Below, one piece after another: positions 8,923 to 15,632 of a DNA stretch of 64,000 nt (its first letter is position 1; every line of letters begins with the position of its first letter). Under the pieces are notes generated by a model. It saw only the letters and a program-made list of their open reading frames with translations, searched no databases and was not told the DNA's origin. The position numbers were made by a program, and so were the translations under genes. Origin of the DNA: Commensalibacter oyaizuii. Its GTDB lineage: Bacteria > Pseudomonadota > Alphaproteobacteria > Acetobacterales > Acetobacteraceae. The stretch lies in NCBI RefSeq assembly GCF_029953265.1, contig NZ_JASBAO010000001.1:2175501-2239500 (forward strand), read 5' to 3'.

Positions 8923-9316
8923 AAGTTTACGGGGCCATGATCATTGGTTTGCTGAATGGTGGAGCTCAGTCTTGTTAATGGCGGTTGGGATATATGGGTT
9001 TTGCGTCCCTGATGGGTTTATTATCCAGCAATCTTTTGTGGATGGTTTTTTGCAAGTATTGCCGTTTAATTTATGGGAAGTGCTGTTTATTGCGTTTGGC
9101 CTGTTTCAGTTTACGGCGTTGCGCTATGAAAGCCTGATCGGCAGAGGGATTGCGGCCTTTCTTGCTTCGTCATTATTGATTTGGGGCACCTTGAATATTG
9201 CCGTTTATGGCCAATGGCATTTTAGTTTGATAGGCTGGGGGATATTTTCAGCCATTAATCTCTATGCTCTTTTTAGAATTACAAGGGGGATAGAGCAACA
9301 CCATGAACCTCTTTGA
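8903..9316 (+). CDS. Phage-associated multi-spanning membrane protein
   Basis: This 137-residue protein has four predicted membrane segments at about residues 22-40, 58-76, 83-98 and 105-123. The ATG at 8903 has a strong GAGGAGG site about five bases upstream and is preferred over the in-frame ATG at 8849. It overlaps the small membrane protein before it (20 bases) and the 52-residue gene after it (14 bases), so the three form a coupled unit at the end of the tail operon. The function is unknown; a lysis or superinfection role is a guess from position. Confidence 0.7.
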   Translation: MFKKLARSLRGHDHWFAEWWSSVLLMAVGIYGFCVPDGFIIQQSFVDGFLQVLPFNLWEVLFIAFGLFQFTALRYESLIGRGIAAFLASSLLIWGTLNIAVYGQWHFSLIGWGIFSAINLYALFRITRGIEQHHEPL

Positions 9317-9461
9317 AATCCTGCGCTGGTGGTGGGAAAACAACGCTGAGTGGATCAAGAGCCATGACCCTTGGGTTATTCCTGTCATGGCGATATCAAT
9401 TCCGTTATCATTTATTATCCGCGCAATTTGTATATTAATTAAAACGTGGCGGGGGAGGTAG
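9303..9461 (+). CDS. 52-residue phage membrane protein
   Basis: This short open frame begins at the ATG overlapping the end of the preceding gene. It encodes 52 residues: an N-terminal tryptophan-rich amphipathic part (LRWWWEN) and one membrane segment (about residues 26-46) followed by a basic tail. An AAGGGGG ribosome site lies about 12 bases upstream. The stop codon directly abuts the 3' end of the convergent regulator gene. Translation is inferred from the tight overlap with its neighbour; no homologue is recognised. Confidence 0.55.
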   Translation: MNLFEILRWWWENNAEWIKSHDPWVIPVMAISIPLSFIIRAICILIKTWRGR

Positions 9462-9818
9462 CTATTTATGGCCTGCTAAAATTTTTTGTACCTTGGTTAA
9501 TTCTTGTTCTGAAAATTGGTGAATGACTCTTGCAAATGCAGCAACAATTTCTTTTTGCTCCAAATTTAAATGATCTGTTGGAATATGCTTCATTGTTAAT
9601 GCTTGAGCATTTAATAAGATATTTTTTTCTTCATGTGCTAATGAATAAGTTTCAATAATTTTTTCAACATATCCTTTAGGGATAGGTTTACGCCCTACTT
9701 CTACTTCAGAAACAAAAGAAGGGGATTTGCCAATTTTATTAGCCATTTCGCTAAGTGTGATATCTTTATCTAATCTAAGTTTGCGAATTTCGCGACCAAA
9801 AGGAGTAAGTTTTGACAT
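9462..9818 (-). CDS. XRE-family helix-turn-helix regulator
   Basis: This 118-residue DNA-binding protein has an N-terminal Cro/C1-type helix-turn-helix (about residues 8-62): REIRKLR, then the recognition pair around TLSEMANKIGKSPSFVSEVE. The C-terminal half is helical and could dimerise. It has no peptidase domain, so it is not a LexA-like self-cleaving repressor. It points against the phage genes and its stop codon abuts theirs. An inverted repeat lies about 30 bases upstream of its start. It may control the prophage or itself; phage origin is an inference from adjacency. Confidence 0.85.
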   Translation of the reverse strand: MSKLTPFGREIRKLRLDKDITLSEMANKIGKSPSFVSEVEVGRKPIPKGYVEKIIETYSLAHEEKNILLNAQALTMKHIPTDHLNLEQKEIVAAFARVIHQFSEQELTKVQKILAGHK

Positions 9819-9846
9819 AAATTTTGTTCCCTAAAATTTCAGAAAA

Positions 9847-9862
9847 GTTACTATATCGTAAC
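9847..9862. promoter_or_regulatory. Inverted repeat, candidate operator of the XRE gene
   Basis: GTTAC (9847-9851) is repeated inverted as GTAAC (9858-9862) around a six-base AT core, 29 bases upstream of the regulator's start codon. The spacing suits one helical turn per half-site. It could be an autoregulatory operator. Confidence 0.4.
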
Positions 9863-10314
9863 ATATTTAAAATGTCTAAACAAATATTTATAATAGTGGT
9901 ATAGAAAAAATTATCGAATAAGGAAAAAAAATCATAAATAAAATAAGTGGTAGAATTTCTATAATATACTTGGTGTAAGTGAAAAACGTTTTTCGATTAA
10001 ATTGTTTGTCTACTCGATTTTTTTAGATAGATTATATGAAGTAGAGCAACGTGTATTTAATTGTGTTGTCATATATAATCATAAAAAATATAGATATGAC
10101 AACTTTAAGTTAGACGCAACTATATATGCGTAAAAAACTTTAATACAAAATCTTTTTGTTATTTGTAATAATTATTATTGACGTTTATTTTGAAATGTTT
10201 ATTTGATCATAACCAGCTTATTAATAGTGTTAAATTGCTAGGTTATTATCGATTTGATTATTAACTGTGTTTTTGATATTGAACATATTTACTTTGTAAA
10301 AGTAAAGAATTCTA
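9863..10314. other. AT-rich spacer without a gene
   Basis: About 450 bases between the regulator region and the tRNA gene show no coding frame of useful length and no recognised RNA. The stretch is strongly AT-rich with many short A and T runs. If the prophage integrated at the tRNA, this interval would be phage-end DNA. Confidence 0.5.
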
Positions 10315-10389
10315 TGGTGCCGGATGAGAGATTTGAACTCCCGACCTTCGGTTTACAAAACCGCTGCACTACCACTGTGCTAATCCGGC
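10315..10389 (-). tRNA. tRNA-Thr (anticodon TGT)
   Basis: This 75-base tRNA reads on the minus strand. The acceptor stem is GCCGGAT/ATCCGGC, the D stem GCAC/GTGC, the anticodon loop TTTGTAA (anticodon TGT), and the T arm GGGAG-TTCAAAT-CTCTC. The discriminator is A and CCA is encoded. The outermost anticodon-stem pair (27-43) is G-A, a mismatch. The 3' end faces the prophage, the arrangement expected if the tRNA were an attachment site. Confidence 0.95.
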
Positions 10390-10610
10390 TGGTTATTTAA
10401 GGTTAAGTAATAATACTGAACGGGTTTCTCTATGCAACATTATAAACAAAATTACAAGTAGAAAAATTCATTTTGTTGAAAAAAATGATAATTAGATTGG
10501 ATGTAATCAGAAAATCAAAAAAAATAACGATATACCTTGATCAATGGATTAAAAAAAATTAACTTATAAGTAAGAATTGTATCAACGATTCTATTAGAAT
10601 TAAATATGAC

Positions 10611-10765
10611 GTTCTTGGGGCGAGGTGAAAATCCTCACCGACGGTGATGAGATAGAAATATTTCTAAGCCCGTGAGCGCTTGTATCTTTATAGTTGAAGA
10701 TATAAGGTCAGCAGATTTCGGTGTAATTCCGAAGCCGACGGTTATAGTCCGGATGGGAAAGAACG
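10611..10765 (+). promoter_or_regulatory. FMN riboswitch (RFN element)
   Basis: The conserved FMN aptamer parts are all present: GTTCTTGGGGCGAGG, the ATCCTCACCGACGGTGAT hairpin, AGCCCGTGAGCG, GGTCAGCAGATTTCGGT, the CCGAAGCCGACGG hairpin and the closing GGATGGGAAAGAACG. GTTCTT and AAGAAC at the two ends form the base stem. It precedes ribD by about 85 bases. In that leader, TTTGTAC/GTACAAA (10776-10798) forms a hairpin. GTCC can pair with the GGAC of the ribosome site just before ribD, which suggests translational control. Confidence 0.96.
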
Positions 10766-10848
10766 ATATGTCGGGTTTGTACTACAATTTTGTACAAATA
10801 CTTTGGCATATGTGCCCGCGTGCGTCCAGAGCTAAGGACTGTTAAAAA

Positions 10849-11952
10849 ATGCAAGCACGCATTGTTTCAACACTGACCAATAAAGTCGAGGTTGAATTTA
10901 CCGAAAAAATTATAAATGGCTTTCGTCATGCTGTGAACGAAGCTTTGCTATACGTGGGTCGAACGGCTCCTAACCCTCCTGTAGGATGTGCAATTTTAGA
11001 TAAAAATGGTCATATTTTGACTGTTGCAGCCCATCATCAGGCTGGCGATTTACATGCTGAGGCTTTGGCATTAAAGCAATGTCAGGAACTTGGGGTTTGG
11101 GATCAAATCTGTGATGTGATTGTAACCTTGGAACCATGCAATCATGTTGGGCGTACGCCCCCTTGTTCTGAGGCGATTATTCGTTCGCCAGCAAAAAGAG
11201 TTTGGATCGGGGTAAAGGATCCAAATCCCGATGTTTGTGGAGCTGGATATGTTCGCTTGCGCGAAGCAGGCAAAGACGTGATATTGCTGCAAAATATTGC
11301 TTCTGACGTTGCTCAGTATTGGCATCAACAATGCCAAGATCTATTAGCACCCTTTGCAAAAGCAGTCGTTCAGCATAAGACATGGATTACTGTAAAACAG
11401 GCACTGACATCTACGGGGTCAATGTATCCGCCAAAAGGCCAAAAAACTTTCACTTCTGTAAGGTCTTTGCGGATGGCTCACCAGTTAAGGCGTGCGACAG
11501 AAGCCGTTGTTACGGGGATGAATACGATTACAATTGATAATCCCTCTTTTACAGTGCGTCACGTGTCAGATCATCCTAAAATTAAACGGTTATTGGTAGT
11601 GTGCAGCCAAAAGAGTCACGATGTGGAGAAGCTGTTGCCTTCAAATTATAGAAAGCAGGCGGAATCAAATGGGTTTTCGATCATTATTTGTAATGACTTG
11701 GATTCCTTATCCACATTACTTTGGCAACAGCATCGCGTATTATGGGCGATGGTAGAAGCGGGTCCACAATTATTGCAAGAAATCAGGCAAAAGCAGATTT
11801 GGGATGAATGGTTGACCATTCGCCAAAATGCTCAAAAGGAGAATGACGAGGTTAGCGTTATATCAAAACATAATCTGTATCCGACCCGTCAATTGTTATT
11901 AGGCGCAAATCAACAACTTACAAAGGAGGGTTTATGTTCTCTGGTATCATAG
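10849..11952 (+). CDS. ribD: Riboflavin biosynthesis deaminase/reductase RibD
   Basis: This bifunctional enzyme deaminates diaminohydroxyphosphoribosylamino-pyrimidine and then reduces the ribose side chain. The N-terminal deaminase has the zinc site H69-A-E71 and the P96-C97 ... GRTPPC106 motif. The reductase domain follows from about residue 150, with TSVRSLRMAHQLR and an AVVTGMNTI segment where the NADPH/substrate pocket lies. It is 367 residues, normal for RibD. It is the first gene behind the FMN riboswitch and overlaps ribE by 19 bases, so FMN would shut down the whole operon. The start has an AAGGAC site partly paired with upstream bases. Confidence 0.96.
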   Translation: MQARIVSTLTNKVEVEFTEKIINGFRHAVNEALLYVGRTAPNPPVGCAILDKNGHILTVAAHHQAGDLHAEALALKQCQELGVWDQICDVIVTLEPCNHVGRTPPCSEAIIRSPAKRVWIGVKDPNPDVCGAGYVRLREAGKDVILLQNIASDVAQYWHQQCQDLLAPFAKAVVQHKTWITVKQALTSTGSMYPPKGQKTFTSVRSLRMAHQLRRATEAVVTGMNTITIDNPSFTVRHVSDHPKIKRLLVVCSQKSHDVEKLLPSNYRKQAESNGFSIIICNDLDSLSTLLWQQHRVLWAMVEAGPQLLQEIRQKQIWDEWLTIRQNAQKENDEVSVISKHNLYPTRQLLLGANQQLTKEGLCSLVS

Positions 11953-12554
11953 AGTCCTTGGGTACAATTCAGTCGATAAATCGTGAAAAAGATGCAATTG
12001 TAATTGTTGTTCAAACCGGAATTAAAGATTTAACCCTTGGGGAAAGTGTTGCGGTTAACGGGGTATGCCTTACAGTTACGCATAGCAACCATGAAGGAAA
12101 TGCGTCTTTTTTTGTAAGTTCAGAGACTTTGGACCGTACCAATCTGGGGCAATTAACAAATACGAAACGGGTTAATTTAGAACGGGCGGTAACACCTTCA
12201 ACACGTTTATCAGGTCATATTGTACAAGGGCATGTCGATGCAACTGGACGTTTTGTAAACGTTCAAAAAAGTGGTGACGCACATCAGGTCTTTTTTGCTT
12301 TTCCACAGCAATTGCGAAAATACGTGGTAGAGAAGGGATCTATTGCAATTGATGGGGTTAGTTTAACATTAAATGGTATCGGTGAACTTGGTCAAAATGG
12401 TGCAAATGCAGATGAATTTATCATTCATATTATGATTATTCCACATACTTGGGAACATACCACCCTAGGGCATTTGACCTTGGGAGACAAGGTAAACGTT
12501 GAGGTCGATATTATTGCAAAGTATGTGGAGAATTTATGTATAGTCCAGAAATGA
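11934..12554 (+). CDS. ribE: Riboflavin synthase alpha chain
   Basis: It catalyses the final step, dismutation of two 6,7-dimethyl-8-ribityllumazine molecules to riboflavin. The protein (206 residues) shows the two tandem lumazine-binding barrels. The first begins MFSGIIESLG and contains ESVAVNGVCLTV; the second contains GHIVQGHVDATG and a repeat SIAIDGVSLTLN. An AGGAGG site sits just before the ATG inside the end of ribD, and the gene overlaps ribBA by 19 bases. Gene order ribD-E-BA-H matches many alphaproteobacteria. Confidence 0.96.
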   Translation: MFSGIIESLGTIQSINREKDAIVIVVQTGIKDLTLGESVAVNGVCLTVTHSNHEGNASFFVSSETLDRTNLGQLTNTKRVNLERAVTPSTRLSGHIVQGHVDATGRFVNVQKSGDAHQVFFAFPQQLRKYVVEKGSIAIDGVSLTLNGIGELGQNGANADEFIIHIMIIPHTWEHTTLGHLTLGDKVNVEVDIIAKYVENLCIVQK

Positions 12555-13825
12555 TTGAGACGCTGAGTCCTGAACTAAAAACAGCAATTGATGCATTACG
12601 TGCTGGCAAAATGGTTTTAATGGTGGACGATGAAGGGCGCGAAAACGAAGGTGACTTGGTCGCTGCAGGTGAATTCGTGACACCAGATATCATTAACTTT
12701 ATGATTACCCATGCACGTGGTATTTTATGCATGCCAATAGAGGCCAAGAAGGCCCAGCAATTAAATTTGTACCAAATGGCACAACATAATACTTCACCAC
12801 ATGAAACGGCTTTCACCATTTCCATTGAAGCCAAAGAGGGAATTACCACGGGGGTTTCTGCAGAGGACCGTGCCAGAACCTTTGAAGTAGTGGTAGAAGA
12901 CGAAGCAAGCCCTAACGATATTATTTGTCCTGGTCATATGTTTCCTTTGGTTTCAGATCCAAATGGGGTACTAGCGCGTGATGGTCATACCGAAGGATCA
13001 ATTGATTTGGTGAAAATGGCTGGTTTAAAGCCTATTACGGCGATTTGTGAAGTCTTGAATGAAGATGGCACAATGGCCAGAATGCCTCAATTACAAGCTT
13101 TTGCAAAACGCCACCAAATTCCTATTGTTACGATTTCTGCAATCATAGAATGGCGCAAACAATATGATAATACCCGTATTGATTCATCAATTGATTGGGT
13201 AAGAGCTGGTGAAGTAGCCCACCTACCCAATGTTTATGGTGGTGAAGATTTTACGGTGCAGGCCTTTATTGATTTAAAGGGGATTGAGCATTTAGCCGTT
13301 ATGAAAGGGGATTTTTCAAAGAGCTCGGATAAGATTCCTTTGGTACGTTTACATTCAGAATGTTTAACTGGGGATGTATTGGGATCTATGCGCTGTGATT
13401 GTGGTCCCCAGCTTCATAAAGCTATGCAGATGATTGGTCAATCTGATTATGGTGTTTTATTATATTTACGGGGTCACGAAGGACGGGGTATCGGTTTATT
13501 TAATAAAATCTCTGCTTATGTTTTGCAAGATCAGGGGTTGGATACAATTGAGGCCAATCATCGCTTAGGATTTTCAGCTGATATGCGAGATTGGTCAGTT
13601 GCAGGGGCAATGCTTAAAAAATTGGGAATTGAGCAATTGGATTTGTTGACCAACAATATGAACAAAGTTGAAATGCTGGAAAAGCAGGGTTTTAAAGTGG
13701 TTAATCGTGTTTCAATTGAAATTGAACCTAATCGTCATAATTACACATATCTAAAAACAAAGCGTGATCGTATGGGACATGCATTGTCTTCTCAACGTAT
13801 CGACGATACTTTTAAAGGAATATAA
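12536..13825 (+). CDS. ribBA: Bifunctional DHBP synthase / GTP cyclohydrolase II
   Basis: This fusion provides both substrates of the pathway: the C4 unit from ribulose 5-phosphate and the pyrimidine from GTP. The N-terminal DHBP synthase (about residues 14-210) has the acidic DDEGRENEGD loop and the HTEGSIDL motif. The C-terminal cyclohydrolase II (about 215-429) keeps the zinc ligands C276, C287 and C289 in the C-x10-C-x-C spacing and the GRGIGLFNK phosphate loop, so both halves look active. Length (429) is usual for RibBA. It is separated from ribH by two bases. Confidence 0.96.
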   Translation: MYSPEMIETLSPELKTAIDALRAGKMVLMVDDEGRENEGDLVAAGEFVTPDIINFMITHARGILCMPIEAKKAQQLNLYQMAQHNTSPHETAFTISIEAKEGITTGVSAEDRARTFEVVVEDEASPNDIICPGHMFPLVSDPNGVLARDGHTEGSIDLVKMAGLKPITAICEVLNEDGTMARMPQLQAFAKRHQIPIVTISAIIEWRKQYDNTRIDSSIDWVRAGEVAHLPNVYGGEDFTVQAFIDLKGIEHLAVMKGDFSKSSDKIPLVRLHSECLTGDVLGSMRCDCGPQLHKAMQMIGQSDYGVLLYLRGHEGRGIGLFNKISAYVLQDQGLDTIEANHRLGFSADMRDWSVAGAMLKKLGIEQLDLLTNNMNKVEMLEKQGFKVVNRVSIEIEPNRHNYTYLKTKRDRMGHALSSQRIDDTFKGI

Positions 13826-13827
13826 TA

Positions 13828-14307
13828 ATGATTAAACAAGCTCCAAATGCGTTGATAGATTTGGTTTTTTCGAAAATTCCGCGTATTGCGATTGTAGTTA
13901 GCCGTTTTAATGAAAAAGTCACAGGTGGTTTATGCCGTGGCGCACAGGAGTGGTTAGCAGAACATTCTATTCCCTTTGACGCAAACAAAGATTTATTTTA
14001 TGCCCCTGGGGCATTTGAATTACCATTATTGGCTCAAAAGTTAGCTAAAAGTGGTAAATATGACGGGGTTGTCTGTCTTGGTTGCGTCATTAAAGGGGAT
14101 ACCGCACATTTTGAATTTATTAGTCTTGGGGCAACGGTGGGGATTATGCAGGCTTCTTTGTCCACAGAAACTCCGATCAGCTTTGGTGTGCTGACAACTT
14201 ATACCTCTGAACAAGCGGAGGTACGTTCTGAAGAAAATGGAGAAAATAAAGGTCGTGAAGCAGTTGCGGCTTGTATTGAAAGTATTGCTTTGTTACAGAA
14301 AATTTAA
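13828..14307 (+). CDS. ribH: 6,7-dimethyl-8-ribityllumazine synthase
   Basis: RibH condenses the C4 unit with the ribitylaminopyrimidine and assembles as an icosahedral or pentameric shell. The 159-residue protein has the family's VVSRFNEKVT start, the YAPGAFELP motif that binds phosphate, LGCVIKGDTAHFEFI with the catalytic histidine, and a TSEQAEVRSE segment. It is the last gene of the operon, followed 27 bases later by a strong terminator. Length is normal. Confidence 0.96.
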   Translation: MIKQAPNALIDLVFSKIPRIAIVVSRFNEKVTGGLCRGAQEWLAEHSIPFDANKDLFYAPGAFELPLLAQKLAKSGKYDGVVCLGCVIKGDTAHFEFISLGATVGIMQASLSTETPISFGVLTTYTSEQAEVRSEENGENKGREAVAACIESIALLQKI

Positions 14308-14333
14308 TTGATGATTCAAGGTGATTGATAAAA

Positions 14334-14369
14334 AGCGGCCAGACCAAATGCGGTTTGGCCGCTTTTTTT
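14334..14369 (+). terminator. Terminator of the riboflavin operon
   Basis: AGCGGCCAGACC (14334-14345) pairs with GGTTTGGCCGCT (14352-14363), twelve pairs including a wobble, with a six-base loop and a run of seven T that begins at the last stem base. A textbook intrinsic terminator. Confidence 0.9.
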
Positions 14370-14514
14370 GTTTTTAAGGTTCTGTTTTTTAGTAGTATAA
14401 GATGGTGTAATCTGCTTTAATTCCAATCGTTATGGTTACAATAGCGCACAGTATTTTATACTAATAAAATGGTTCTTAGTTCTAATTGATAACGTGCTTT
14501 GAAAGTAATTTCTT

Positions 14515-15327
14515 TCAGACGTTTTGTTTTACCGGGTCGAGCATCAAAATAAGTTCTTCAACCTGAGTTGGATAGGTCCATTTATTCATTTTTGCTACGT
14601 CTTTAGCAAGTCGACTGTAAAGCTGTGTTGTTACGTTATATGCTTGGTATGCGTCTTGTTCGTCAAAATGTCCAAATGCTTTGTGAATCTGTTTCAATGT
14701 TGTGCTGTCTGTCCATGAATGGATGTTTTTACCCATGTGCCAAGTATCGATGGATCCATTATTTTTTGTCAATGCGTGCCACTCTGTCATTTCTAGTAGT
14801 AACTCTTTCATGGTCCAGTCACGTTGCTTGACTAAAAAAACTCTTTTCGCATTAGATATCTAGGGATGTGAAATGCTTCGAACCAAAACTCTTCTACACG
14901 TTCTTGAAAATGCTCCCTTGAGGGTAAGGATCGGTAAGGAGCAGAGAAATTTGGTTTTGATAATTGTTTTGTCAGTAGTAGCTGTATCTATCATCTTTCC
15001 TATACGTTGCGTTTCGATAATAGTGAAGTCAACTTTCACTCTTTTCTCGAAAATTACAAGTCGGATTGGCCAATCTTGGTTGCTATTTTTGTCTAAATGT
15101 AAAATTGTAATCGGGCGGCCGATTTCAAATATCCATGTATTGTTTTTAATCAATAAGGATGAGTCCCTAACTAAAACTTCAAGGTCAAGATCAGAAAATT
15201 CATCTGCCGTACTACCTTGTCGAACAAGTGAGCCTGTTTGTATAAGGGCACGAACATTGTTGTTTGATAAGTCCCACTTTCGAATAGAATTCAAAAGTTC
15301 AGATTGTTTAATTATATTGTGGTTCAT
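14515..15327 (-). pseudogene. Frameshifted aminoglycoside 6-adenylyltransferase-like gene
   Basis: The intact ancestor was an ANT(6)/AadK-type nucleotidyltransferase of roughly 270 residues. The 5' part (14860-15327) has the catalytic GS-x-x-R...SDLDLE motif and an RVKVDFTII strand. The 3' part (14515-14811) has the C-terminal EMTEWHALTK and DTWHMGKNIHSW segments. Between them the frame is lost twice. Near 14965-14990 the reading jumps to a frame encoding KPNFSAPYRSLPS and VEEFWFEAFHIPRY. At the seven-A run 14834-14840 another shift is needed to reach VKQRDWTMKELLLEM. The gene therefore looks inactive, unless the shifts are sequencing errors. Confidence 0.8.
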
Positions 15328-15632
15328 AATATATTCTAATAAAAAACTCGCATTCTGTAATAATATGTTTATTGTAATAAAGGCATAAAGACGAAATATT
15401 CTTCTAAAAACTATATATCATTGTGAATTAAAATAGTAATTTTTACAGTTAATATGTGATGGTCAATATATTTTGGATAAGCCATATAATTATTTCTATT
15501 TTTATAAAACATAAGGGTTGTGTTCTTGATTGTTTATTTCTATTTAGAAGAGCAGTGTCCTTATTATGTTATTAAGGTCTGTATCTGTTGTTCTTCTTAT
15601 TAATCAAGCCGTAGAAGGGATTAATTACCAAA
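15328..15632. other. AT-rich intergenic region before hpnN
   Basis: About 300 bases between the divergent pseudogene and hpnN contain no convincing frame or RNA. An AGAAGGGA site precedes hpnN, so its promoter must lie here, but no clear -35/-10 pair stands out. Confidence 0.5.
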
